Positions 25,261 through 34,608 of a DNA stretch of 64,000 nt are shown here, piece after piece. The DNA is taken from positions 1 through 64,000 of the forward strand of contig ONKU01000007.1 of the NCBI GenBank assembly GCA_900318535.1, read 5' to 3'. The first letter of the stretch is position 1, and each line of letters opens with the position of its first letter. The stretch comes from an uncultured Prevotellaceae bacterium (GTDB lineage Bacteria; Bacteroidota; Bacteroidia; Bacteroidales; Muribaculaceae). Made by a program: the position numbers and the translations under genes. A model generated the notes under the pieces. It was not told where the DNA came from. It saw only the letters and a list, made by a program, of their open reading frames with translations, and made no database searches.

Positions 25261-26610
25261 CTAATTCTTTTTGCAGGCGGCCAGGCAACCGGCGCAGTTG
25301 CTCAACGTGCCGGCAAATCGTTTCTCCACCAGGTAGTGCAGGCGGTCCTTGAGGGCGTCCAGGCGGACACCGTCGATGACGTCGGCCACAAAGGCCTGCA
25401 TCAACAGACGGCGGGCCTCGTCGATACCGATGCCGCGTGTGCGCATGTAGAACAGCGCCTCCTCATCGAGCTGGCCCACTGCCGAGCCGTGGGAGCACAT
25501 CACATCGTCGGTGTAAATCTCCAGCTGCGGCTTGGTGTACATCTTGGCCGTGGGGGCGCCGCACAGGTTACGGTTGCCCTGATAGGCCTCGACACGCGGA
25601 CAACCCGGCTTTACCAGAATCTTACCGGCAAAGGCTCCGACAGCATTGTCGTTGAGTACATACTTGAACATCTCGTTGCTGTGGCAACGGGGCGCATTGT
25701 GGCTGATGAAGGTGTGGCTGTCGACATGCTGCTCACCGCTGGCGATGGTCATTCCCAGCAGGTGGGTCTCAGCATGCTCGCCGTTGACCTCAACGTGGTA
25801 GTTGTTGCGGGTGAATCCGTTTGTGAGCGTGATACCGTCGATGAGCACGTTGCTGCCCGCATGCTGCTCAACATAGATCGACGACACGCGATTGGTCTTG
25901 GGCGTGCTCTCCTCCATGTCGTAGTAGTCAAGCGTGGCACCCTGCATGGCGACGATTTCCACTACCTGGTTGTTCAGGTAGCTGTAGTCAGGGCTCTGCG
26001 TGTGGTCGCAGGCCAGCAGTTTGATGGCGGCGTTCTTGCCCACAATGATGAGCAAGCGGCGCTGCACCATCATGTCGAGGGCGGCATTGAAGATGTTGAC
26101 CAGCTGGATGGGGCGCTCGGCGACAACACCGTCGGGCACATAGATCAACAGTCCGTCCTGCACCAGCAGGCTGTTAAGGGCGACGGTAGGGTCGCTCATC
26201 TTGGCGATCTTGCCGTAGTAGTCGGCCATCAGCTCGGGATAATCCACCGCTGCCATGCTGAAGGGCTCCACGACCACCTGACCGATGTTGCGCTCGGCAG
26301 TGGCACTGCTGTGGAAGGCGTCATTGCTGCTGTAATACAGGCAGGTGCTCAGGTTGGGCACATCGCAGTGGAAGGTCTCGCCCGGGTCGGCCTCAAAGGG
26401 CAGACGGTTCACGTTCACGCCATAGTCATGGGCGAACACCGCCTCCAGATCGGTGGCCTCGTAGTCCTCGCTGCCCTTGCGCGGCAAGCGCGCGGTAACC
26501 AGCTGTTCACGGGCGGTGCGGCGCACCATGTTCAACAGGGCGGGAGACTGCTGCTCGAGAACCTCGCGGCACTCGTCATACAGGTCGATGTATTGCTGTA
26601 GTGCGTTCAT
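25261..26610 (-). CDS. sufD: Fe-S cluster assembly protein SufD
   Basis: 449 residues. SufD pairs with SufB and SufC in the SufBC2D scaffold. The C-terminal beta-helix core has GFTRNNYHVEVNGEHAETHLLGM, VDSHTFISHNAPRCHSNEMFKYVLND, then FAGKILVKPGC and the terminal ARRLLMQAFVADVID motif. I start at the ATG at 26608-26610 (MNALQQYI), 7 bp after sufC; the frame extends 29 codons upstream into sufC, an unlikely start. A Cys-rich tail (SNCAGCLAACKKN) is present and somewhat unusual. Confidence 0.93.
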   Translation of the reverse strand: MNALQQYIDLYDECREVLEQQSPALLNMVRRTAREQLVTARLPRKGSEDYEATDLEAVFAHDYGVNVNRLPFEADPGETFHCDVPNLSTCLYYSSNDAFHSSATAERNIGQVVVEPFSMAAVDYPELMADYYGKIAKMSDPTVALNSLLVQDGLLIYVPDGVVAERPIQLVNIFNAALDMMVQRRLLIIVGKNAAIKLLACDHTQSPDYSYLNNQVVEIVAMQGATLDYYDMEESTPKTNRVSSIYVEQHAGSNVLIDGITLTNGFTRNNYHVEVNGEHAETHLLGMTIASGEQHVDSHTFISHNAPRCHSNEMFKYVLNDNAVGAFAGKILVKPGCPRVEAYQGNRNLCGAPTAKMYTKPQLEIYTDDVMCSHGSAVGQLDEEALFYMRTRGIGIDEARRLLMQAFVADVIDGVRLDALKDRLHYLVEKRFAGTLSNCAGCLAACKKN

Positions 26611-26617
26611 GTCACTC

Positions 26618-27376
<759 letters not shown>

Positions 27377-27421
27377 ATTATAGTTGTTGGTTTTTAGTTT
27401 CTGGTTTTTGTTGTCTTGTAT

Positions 27422-27440
27422 ACCGCGGCATAGCCGCGGT
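27422..27440. other. Perfect GC hairpin between sufB and sufC
   Basis: ACCGCGGC (27422-27429) and GCCGCGGT (27433-27440) with a 3-base loop in the 81-bp sufB-sufC gap. There is no T-run, so simple termination is unlikely. It may stabilise or cut the mRNA to set SufB:SufC ratios, or be a short dispersed palindrome. Confidence 0.6.
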
Positions 27441-27457
27441 CCACTTGACTCGTTTTT

Positions 27458-28918
27458 TTAGCCCACGGCGCCCTCGAGCGAGACGCTGAGCAGTTTCTGT
27501 GCCTCGACGGCAAACTCCATCGGCAACTTGGCCATCACTTCCTTGGCATAGCCGTTGACAATCAGGCCCACGGCGTCCTCGGTCGAGATGCCGCGCTGAT
27601 TGCAGTAGAAGATCTGGTCCTCGTTGATCTTGCTCGTAGTGGCCTCATGCTCGACCACCGACGTATCGTTGCCCACCTCGATGACGGGGAAGGTGTGGGC
27701 TCCGCTGGTGTCGCTCAGCAGCAGACTGTCACACTGGGTGAAGTTGCGGCAACCGGTCGCCTTGGGGGCGATCTTGACCATGCCGCGATAGCTGTTCTGG
27801 CTGTGGCCAGCGCTGATGCCCTTGCTCACGATGGTGCTCGTGCTGTGCTTGCCCAGGTGAATCATCTTGGTGCCAGTGTCGGCCTCCTGCCAGTTGTTGG
27901 TCAGGGCCACACTGTAGAATTCGCCCACCGAGTGGTCACCCTTGAGCACGCAGCTGGGGTATTTCCACGTGATGGCGCTGCCGGTCTCGACCTGTGTCCA
28001 CGACAGCTTGCTGTGGTCACCGCGGCACAGTCCGCGCTTGGTCACCAGGTTGTAGATGCCGCCCTTGCCGTCCTTGTCGCCGGGATACCAGTTCTGCACG
28101 GTGCTGTACTTCACCTCGGCACGGTCCTCGACCACAATTTCCACGATGGCGGCGTGCAGCTGGTTCTCGTCACGCATGGGGGCTGTGCAGCCTTCCAGGT
28201 AGGACACATAGGCGTCATCATCGGCCACGATGAGCGTGCGCTCAAACTGGCCCGTCTGGGCGGCATTGATGCGGAAGTAGGTGGACAGTTCCATCGGGCA
28301 ACGTACGCCCTTGGGGATGTACACAAACGAACCGTCGCTGAAGACAGCCGAATTCAATGCGGCATAGAAATTATCGGTATAAGGCACCACCTTGCCCAGG
28401 TACTTGCGCACCAGGTCAGGGTAGTCCTTCACGGCCTCGCTGATGGAGCAGAAAATCACGCCCAGCTCAGCCAGACGCTCACGATAGGTCGTCTTAACGC
28501 TCACGCTGTCCATCACAGCGTCAACGGCCATGCCGCTCAGGCGCAGCTGCTCCTCCAGAGGAATGCCCAGCTTGTCGAAAGTCTTCTTCAGCTCGGGGTC
28601 AATCTCCTTTTTGTCGTTGGCGGCCTTCTGTCGCGGTGCGGCATAGTAGCTGATGGCCTGATAGTCGATTTCAGGCACATGCACGTGGCCCCACGTGGGA
28701 GCCTTGAGCGTCAGCCAGTGGCGATAGGCCTTCAGGCGGAACTCCAGCAGCCACTCGGGCTCTCCTTTCAGGGCCGAGATGCGGCGCACCACATCCTCGT
28801 CCAGACCCTTGGGGATGACCTCGGTCTCGATATCGGTCACAAAGCCGTACTTGTACTCAGCCTGCGCCGCTTCCTCTATGATTTGATTACCTTTTTCAGG
28901 TTTTTCACTCTCTTTCAT
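27458..28918 (-). CDS. sufB: Fe-S cluster assembly protein SufB
   Basis: 486 residues. SufB is the scaffold subunit that builds the cluster with sulfur from SufS. It has the N-terminal helix region and [16 protein letters not shown], then the long beta-helix with [61 protein letters not shown], and the family end [24 protein letters not shown]. It is the first gene of sufBCDS. A -7 box lies at 28953-28960. No regulator is visible. Confidence 0.96.
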   Translation of the reverse strand: MKESEKPEKGNQIIEEAAQAEYKYGFVTDIETEVIPKGLDEDVVRRISALKGEPEWLLEFRLKAYRHWLTLKAPTWGHVHVPEIDYQAISYYAAPRQKAANDKKEIDPELKKTFDKLGIPLEEQLRLSGMAVDAVMDSVSVKTTYRERLAELGVIFCSISEAVKDYPDLVRKYLGKVVPYTDNFYAALNSAVFSDGSFVYIPKGVRCPMELSTYFRINAAQTGQFERTLIVADDDAYVSYLEGCTAPMRDENQLHAAIVEIVVEDRAEVKYSTVQNWYPGDKDGKGGIYNLVTKRGLCRGDHSKLSWTQVETGSAITWKYPSCVLKGDHSVGEFYSVALTNNWQEADTGTKMIHLGKHSTSTIVSKGISAGHSQNSYRGMVKIAPKATGCRNFTQCDSLLLSDTSGAHTFPVIEVGNDTSVVEHEATTSKINEDQIFYCNQRGISTEDAVGLIVNGYAKEVMAKLPMEFAVEAQKLLSVSLEGAVG

Positions 28919-28952
28919 CAGTCAATTACATTACCTCTTGCTAAAAGCGGCA

Positions 28953-28960
28953 CAAAGGTA
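28953..28960 (-). promoter_or_regulatory. -7 box of the suf operon
   Basis: TACCTTTG on the minus strand, 34 bases before the sufB start at 28918. No clear -33 TTTG. Confidence 0.6.
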
Positions 28961-29090
28961 CTGCAAAAATCCGAGTTAGCGAATATCAGAAATGGCAATT
29001 CTCACTGTTGTGCCTGAAGAAAACAGTCAAATCGTGTTCAAGTGCCAACAAATGGTCATTTCCCTTACTGGAATCACATCCGCTGGAAAC

Positions 29091-29127
29091 TATCGCCATG
29101 GCAAAAATGATGATTGCCATGGCGATA
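29091..29127 (-). terminator. Long hairpin after the phosphodiester glycosidase gene
   Basis: Perfect 14-bp inverted repeat TATCGCCATGGCAA / TTGCCATGGCGATA with a 9-base loop, 59 bp after the stop at 29186. There is no strong T-run. Probably the transcript end. Confidence 0.6.
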
Positions 29128-29185
29128 TGATTATGGGGAAATGGCCCTCGGTTCTTGTTGTCAAGCCCCTTTCAATTCTCGGCCA

Positions 29186-31639
29186 TTATCCAAGTATAAT
29201 GTCAATGACCGCGTTCACGTCGGCGATATTGACCTCGCCATCCCCGTTAACATCAACGTCAAGACTGAGTTGACCCGTCAAAATGGAAGTGATGATGACA
29301 TTGACATCGGCGATGTTGACTTCACCATCGCCATTCACGTCACCCTTGATCACCGGTGGCTCTTCATCAACGCCAGGATAGTGGCAATAGAGCTTGAGGT
29401 CCATTTCATACTGCTGCTCTTCAGCCGTCTTTTCCAAGGCAAACTTAATCACCTTGATCGTGATGGGATAAGTACCTACATAATCGGCACCACCCAACTC
29501 CTTGAGGTTAAGTGACAGCACGTGATCAACACCGGTTGCAAAAGACTCCGCCCCATCCTCGGGGTCAAACCTGATGTAATTGGTCTTGGTATAGAAGTAG
29601 TTGCGGGTATCGATCTGCACATAGTTGATGGGCATCGTTGAGTTGAACACGAGCGCCACGGTATCGGGCAGGCCAAAAAGCTGCACGTCCTTGGTCAACT
29701 TGATGCTTGGCGCACGGTTGGTGACATAGTCAAACGTCATATGGCCCGTCTCCTCGTCAAGCACTGCATTCTTGGCACCTGTGCACGTGCGCTTCCAACC
29801 GTCCCAGCCTTCATAGCGGTAAGCCTCATCGCTGATCTCAACAGTCACTTTTCTCTTAAGACTATAGGGGCCCAATTCAGTATAAATATAAGTCGAGCCA
29901 TTGCTTACTCCCTGCAAGACGCCATTGTTGATTGTTGCCACTGAGCTGTCATCAACTGTCCAGTCCATGCCGGAAGTGTCATAGAAATATACCTTATCAC
30001 CCATTGTCGAAGCCACTTCAACCTCATATTCCCGATTATCGATAACGAGCGGGTTGAGCAATATCCTGGGGGTGGCTGGCATCACATGTACAGGGATAGT
30101 TGCCGACATGCCGTCAAGCGTAGCTGTGATTGTACCCCAAGCATCAACATCAGTAGCGCGAAAGACGTCCCCTTCGGCCGTTCCGACAGACTCGCTGCAA
30201 GTCAAAGTAAAGCCCTTCACATCCTCGCTGACGAGTTCGCCGATGCTGTTGTATCCCAGGATACGCGGGGTTGCCGTAGCAAATTCAGGAATGTCAAGGC
30301 GGTGCAGGTCAAAGGCAATGCTCGCTATCTGGTCATCCTCTTCGCCAATAGCCTCAACCATCCAACCACATGCCACGCCACGCGGTGTGCCCTCGGTCGT
30401 GGTGTTAATGACCTTGCCATGCACCAGCATCTCGGCCGAGCCACCAGCGTCCATATTCACCATTTCACTGACGTCGGGACACATCTGACGCAAAATCTCG
30501 CATGCTTCGGCAGTCGAACATCCAATAGATGTACCATACTGCTTGCTGGCCGCTTTGTCGATGACAAGCATATAAAGGTGCTTACCATCGGCCGACGTGC
30601 CGTAACATGTGCGGGAATAGGCGGGTGTATTATATCCGTCTTCAGTATTGCGAGGGGTGAGCACACCATTGTGCATAATTGTCGAATTACCGGTTACCAG
30701 ATTCTTGATCTGAGTGGTAGGAATGACATTTGCATCAGGGTCAAGCGGCATCCAGGACGAAGTCACTTCAATAACGTCGCCCACTGCAAGTGCATCCATT
30801 ATCGCCTTGTTGACATCGCCACTGACGCTTAGGGCTGCGTCAAACGGGCCCAGTTTGCGGGTATCTTTGGACTTATAAATACTGTCCACCCTGAATTTCA
30901 TCGGGGCATTCACGTTCCACTGGCTTCCCTCTACAAACGTCAGGAAATAATTATCACTCTTGTTATCACCTCGGGTACTGTAACCCGTCCATTGGTTCTC
31001 GAACTTGCGTGTACGGCCATAGGGAGGGCCATACAGGCAAATCTCGCCGGTCAAGGCACGGCGGTTCACGTTGTGGAACTCCAGGGGCTGTGCAAATTTA
31101 TCTGAATTGATGAATCCGCTCCATTTAACCCTTCCCATCACGATGGTCTTGTCTTCGGTAATGGCAGCAGTGCCGTTGCACCACGGGCCGCCGGCCCATG
31201 TGTCATAGGTGTTGTTGTCGTTGACGATGGTGGTGTCGTTACACACTACTCCACCCAGCGGGAACATGGGTTCAAAGGAAGTCTGTATGCCTTGAACGAC
31301 CCAGAAGTTGGCATTACATGCGGCAATCGGGCGCTTGGTGGGCGTGCGATGACGAATAACAGCATTAGAGAGTTTCTCGGTCCTGCCCAGGATATTATAG
31401 CCATAGGTGGTCTCAACACTGTTATTCGGGTTGTTCAAGTCAACCTCAATCACATAAACATTCAAGGGAATGCCAGGGATGCGCACAATCGTATTCATCA
31501 TGCCAGGCCCCACTTGCCGGCGCATCATAGTGTCGGCGGCATAGGTTTTGCCGTTTAACACAAAGTCGGCATGTGCCGGTAGCACGGCAGATGCCACAAT
31601 CAAGAACATCAGTAGTAATTTTTTCTTCATTGTTTTCAA
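29186..31639 (-). CDS. Secreted phosphodiester glycosidase-like protein with dockerin pair
   Basis: 817 residues with a signal peptide (about 1-24). A phosphodiester glycosidase (NAGPA/DUF2233-like) domain runs from about 50 to 460. It is recognised by KRPIAACNANFWVV near 105, the STAEACEILRQMCPDVSEMVNMDAGGSAEM stretch near 395-425, whose aspartate-glycine motif is the family core, and GTPRGVACGWMV. Ig-like modules with a bacterial Ig-2-like repeat (about 460-610) and a further beta domain follow. The C-terminus has two intact dockerin loops (DVNGDGEVNIADVNVI, DVNGDGEVNIADVNAV). In eukaryotes the relative uncovers mannose-6-phosphate; in bacteria the role is sugar-phosphodiester cleavage. Surface or secreted location is expected. 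Confidence 0.85.
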   Translation of the reverse strand: MKTMKKKLLLMFLIVASAVLPAHADFVLNGKTYAADTMMRRQVGPGMMNTIVRIPGIPLNVYVIEVDLNNPNNSVETTYGYNILGRTEKLSNAVIRHRTPTKRPIAACNANFWVVQGIQTSFEPMFPLGGVVCNDTTIVNDNNTYDTWAGGPWCNGTAAITEDKTIVMGRVKWSGFINSDKFAQPLEFHNVNRRALTGEICLYGPPYGRTRKFENQWTGYSTRGDNKSDNYFLTFVEGSQWNVNAPMKFRVDSIYKSKDTRKLGPFDAALSVSGDVNKAIMDALAVGDVIEVTSSWMPLDPDANVIPTTQIKNLVTGNSTIMHNGVLTPRNTEDGYNTPAYSRTCYGTSADGKHLYMLVIDKAASKQYGTSIGCSTAEACEILRQMCPDVSEMVNMDAGGSAEMLVHGKVINTTTEGTPRGVACGWMVEAIGEEDDQIASIAFDLHRLDIPEFATATPRILGYNSIGELVSEDVKGFTLTCSESVGTAEGDVFRATDVDAWGTITATLDGMSATIPVHVMPATPRILLNPLVIDNREYEVEVASTMGDKVYFYDTSGMDWTVDDSSVATINNGVLQGVSNGSTYIYTELGPYSLKRKVTVEISDEAYRYEGWDGWKRTCTGAKNAVLDEETGHMTFDYVTNRAPSIKLTKDVQLFGLPDTVALVFNSTMPINYVQIDTRNYFYTKTNYIRFDPEDGAESFATGVDHVLSLNLKELGGADYVGTYPITIKVIKFALEKTAEEQQYEMDLKLYCHYPGVDEEPPVIKGDVNGDGEVNIADVNVIITSILTGQLSLDVDVNGDGEVNIADVNAVIDIILG

Positions 31640-31667
31640 TTTTTAAAGGTTTGACGAGTTAATGACG

Positions 31668-31698
31668 CAAAGGTAAGGATTCGTCGCGAATCTTCAAA
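31668..31698 (-). promoter_or_regulatory. Promoter with a palindrome in its spacer, for the glycosidase gene
   Basis: On the minus strand TTTG (31695-31698) and TACCTTTG (31668-31675) with a 19-bp spacer. The spacer is largely a perfect palindrome, GATTCG-CGA-CGAATC (31678-31692), a likely operator. Leader of about 30 bases. Confidence 0.65.
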
Positions 31699-31765
31699 AA
31701 AAAACAGCCACTTTATGGGAGAGCGGCCGAACAAGACAATAGGGAACCAAAAAGCCAAACACCAA

Positions 31766-32836
31766 CTACTTGCCGACGAGATAGCGGCGGATGGGGAGGC
31801 GGCGCAGGATGAAAACCAACAGGAAGCAGATGATGAAGGTAATCACGCCACTCACGAGGCTGTCGACGACCCAATGGGTGCGGCCCAGCCACGGGGTGAG
31901 GGGCCATACGATCTGGCGCAGGACAATCATCTGGGACAGATAGATGCCGAAGGTGCACTTGCTCAGCATGGGCCACCAGGTGGCGGTCATGGGGCGGCTC
32001 TGGCGGTCATAGCGCTCGGGGGCGAACCGCTGCACCAGTGCAAAAAGCAGCGTGGCCATGGCGATGTTGTTGACGCTGATGTCATTGGTAATGGTGTCGA
32101 GATGCTGCTGCCAAGTGATGCCGAAACGGCCTTGCACCAGGAACTCGAACAGGGGCATCACCACGATGCCTAAGACCAACAGCAGAGCCCATTTCCAGCC
32201 CTGTTGACGGGTGAATACGGGCAGACCGTAACGGTGCATATAGTATCCCAGCAGGACATATCCATAGTAGTTGGCAAAGGCGCCGAACATGTTGTGGCTC
32301 CACTGCGAGGCCTCCATGAAGACGCCGTGCTGATAGGGAATGAACGACGAGAGCACCCACAAGACGAGAATGACCTCAACACCCCGCTTGCCGATGGCGT
32401 CGATGCAACGGCTCACCAACGGCAGCGTCACATAGATGACCGCCAGCACATACACATACCACAACAGCCCCTCGACCGGATGGAACAGGATGGAGGTCAA
32501 CAGCCGCGGCGTGAAGTTGTGCAGCAGCAAGGCATGCTCCAGCAGATAGACGACCGTCCACACCACCAGCGGCGGCAGCACTACGGCCAGGCGGCGCTTG
32601 ACAAAACGGCGGCCCGTCATCTTCACGGGCAGCAGCAAGGCACCCGTAATCATGAAGAACAGGTTGCAGTTCACCGCCACCAGCACGGTATAGAGTGCAC
32701 CGGCCAATGACGGCGTGTTGTAATAGGTGTCGTATTGACGTATGGGGGTGTGGATGAGGATGACCAGCAGGCAGGCCAGGACGCGCAGGATGTCCAGATA
32801 GGGCGTGCGCTGCCGCTTTTTTGACCCGGGCATCAT
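31766..32836 (-). CDS. Membrane acyltransferase (acyltransferase-3 family)
   Basis: 356 residues with about 10 transmembrane segments. The start has [21 protein letters not shown] with the conserved catalytic His, then [11 protein letters not shown] and [19 protein letters not shown], typical of WecH/OafA-type acyltransferases that O-acetylate surface polysaccharide. Its start codon overlaps the ispF stop (ATGATGA), so translation is coupled. The pairing with ispF looks incidental. It is not closely similar to the acyltransferase at 22979. Confidence 0.85.
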   Translation of the reverse strand: MMPGSKKRQRTPYLDILRVLACLLVILIHTPIRQYDTYYNTPSLAGALYTVLVAVNCNLFFMITGALLLPVKMTGRRFVKRRLAVVLPPLVVWTVVYLLEHALLLHNFTPRLLTSILFHPVEGLLWYVYVLAVIYVTLPLVSRCIDAIGKRGVEVILVLWVLSSFIPYQHGVFMEASQWSHNMFGAFANYYGYVLLGYYMHRYGLPVFTRQQGWKWALLLVLGIVVMPLFEFLVQGRFGITWQQHLDTITNDISVNNIAMATLLFALVQRFAPERYDRQSRPMTATWWPMLSKCTFGIYLSQMIVLRQIVWPLTPWLGRTHWVVDSLVSGVITFIICFLLVFILRRLPIRRYLVGK

Positions 32837-33321
32837 GGTTGCTGCGGTTTGGTTTCAATCAATGCTACGGCATGGGCAGCAATGCCCTCGCCACGGCCGG
32901 TGTAGCCCAGCCGCTCGGTCGTGGTGGCCTTGATGGACACCTGCCCCGGGTCACAGGCCATGCATGCGGCCAGTTCCTGCTGCATCGCGGGGATGTGGGG
33001 ATTGAGTTTGGGTTGCTCGGCACAGATGGTGATGTCGCAGTTGCCCAACCGATAGCCGTGCTCGTCGAGCAGGCGCATCACATGGCGCAGCAGCAGACGG
33101 CTGTCGATGCCCTTGTACTGCGGGTCTGTATCAGGAAAATGGTAACCGATGTCGCGCAGGGCGGCGGCACCCAGCAGAGCGTCGCACAGGGCATGGATGG
33201 CCACGTCGGCGTCGCTATGGCCCAGCAACCCCTTCTCCCAGGGGATATTCACTCCTCCGAGCCACAGTTCACGGCCCTCGACAAGCCGGTGGACGTCAAA
33301 TCCATAGCCCACGCGCATCAT
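32833..33321 (-). CDS. ispF: 2-C-methyl-D-erythritol 2,4-cyclodiphosphate synthase
   Basis: 162 residues, normal for IspF. It cyclises CDP-ME-2-phosphate in the non-mevalonate isoprenoid pathway. The metal ligands are seen in [10 protein letters not shown] (Asp and His) and LLGHSDADV (His); the family segment [17 protein letters not shown] and the C-terminal [20 protein letters not shown] are intact. It lies 8 bp after porV on the same strand and overlaps the acyltransferase. Confidence 0.97.
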   Translation of the reverse strand: MMRVGYGFDVHRLVEGRELWLGGVNIPWEKGLLGHSDADVAIHALCDALLGAAALRDIGYHFPDTDPQYKGIDSRLLLRHVMRLLDEHGYRLGNCDITICAEQPKLNPHIPAMQQELAACMACDPGQVSIKATTTERLGYTGRGEGIAAHAVALIETKPQQP

Positions 33322-33329
33322 AACATCTC

Positions 33330-34502
33330 TTAGTTGCGGCCAAACAGGTCCTTGATGCCGTCCATGTCGAAGGACAGGGTGAAGCGCAGCGTCTGGTCCA
33401 GAGGACTGTTCTGCGCCGTGGCAATCATGTAGCTGGCGTCAATCTTGATGACGTTGAGCGAGAAACCGGCACCCAGGCCAAAGTACTGACGGTTACCGGC
33501 ATACTTGCTCTCGTAGTAGTAACCGCCACGCAAGAAGAACTGCTGGTTATAGGCATACTCGGCACCCACCGAGTAGGTGATGCGCTTGGCAAAATTGTCC
33601 TTGAAACTGTCAAAAATACCCGAAATCGAAGATTTGTCCTTCCACTCCTGCAGGGCGTCGTCATAGGCCAACGCGTCCTCGTAGTCGGCCAGACGGGGCT
33701 TGGCGGGCACGAGCATCCTGTTGGCGTCAAAGGCCAGCGTCAGGTTGTTGTAGTCGGCCAGCGGGAAGGTGAAGGCAGTACCGATTCTCAGGTTGGCAGG
33801 CAGATAGGCAGGGTCGTTACCCTTGTTGTAGGACACCTTGGAACCGATGTTGGAGATATTGAAACCCAGCGACCACTGGCACTCGTTGCGGCCAATCACG
33901 GGGTACGTCGTGTAGTAGCCCGACAAGTCGGCCGAGAAGGCCGAAGCGCTGGACGTCTGGTCTCCCGTGTTCATGTCGCTGTAGCCCAGGTCACTATAGA
34001 TGTAGCGCAGCACGACACCCATCGAGAATTTCTCACTCAGCTTGCGGCTGTAACCCGCGTCCACCGACAACTCAAACGGGTTGATGGTCGACACCATGGC
34101 GCCCTCGCCATCGGTCGCCATCACCTCGCCCAACGAGAAGTAACGCAACGAGGCGCTCACGGCCTGGTTGTCACTGCTGCCGATCTTGTAGTAACCCGAC
34201 AGGTTGGCCAGGTAGATGTCGTTGACGATCTTGCGCAACCACGGCGTATAGGACAGGGAAACGCCCGCACGGCTGTAAGCGAAAGCATACTTCGACGGAT
34301 TCCAGAACTGGGAGTTGACATCGGCCTCGGTAGCGGCACCCAGGTCACCCATCGACGCGCCACGCGCATCGGGCGTGATGCTCAACGAAGTCACACCGGT
34401 GGTGACGGGATTAAACTCCGTATTCTTGATATCGTCCTGGGACCAGGCCGTCAAAGCGGTAGCCATCAGTGCGATGGCGGCTATAGATTTTGTCAGTTTC
34501 AT
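33330..34502 (-). CDS. porV: Type IX secretion system outer membrane protein PorV
   Basis: 390 residues. A signal peptide ([21 protein letters not shown]) is followed by [45 protein letters not shown], a close match to the start of PorV (LptO), and a beta-barrel with many alternating strands and a C-terminal FTLSFDMDG strand. In T9SS, PorV shuttles cargo to the sortase PorU at the cell surface. In many Bacteroidetes porU lies next to porV. Here the upstream neighbour is a secreted amylase and the PorU-type genes lie 5-28 kb away. ispF follows after 8 bp. Confidence 0.9.
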   Translation of the reverse strand: MKLTKSIAAIALMATALTAWSQDDIKNTEFNPVTTGVTSLSITPDARGASMGDLGAATEADVNSQFWNPSKYAFAYSRAGVSLSYTPWLRKIVNDIYLANLSGYYKIGSSDNQAVSASLRYFSLGEVMATDGEGAMVSTINPFELSVDAGYSRKLSEKFSMGVVLRYIYSDLGYSDMNTGDQTSSASAFSADLSGYYTTYPVIGRNECQWSLGFNISNIGSKVSYNKGNDPAYLPANLRIGTAFTFPLADYNNLTLAFDANRMLVPAKPRLADYEDALAYDDALQEWKDKSSISGIFDSFKDNFAKRITYSVGAEYAYNQQFFLRGGYYYESKYAGNRQYFGLGAGFSLNVIKIDASYMIATAQNSPLDQTLRFTLSFDMDGIKDLFGRN

Positions 34503-34608
34503 TTCTAATTAGAAAAATTACTATGGTCTATTTACCTAATTAACTAAGAAAACCTCCTTTTATTGTATCACGTCCCCGAATAATGGCACAAATCGCCCAA
34601 CGCCACGA

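Noticed and set aside
25336..26601. 421-codon plus-strand frame over sufD
   Set aside because: Antisense shadow, not a gene.
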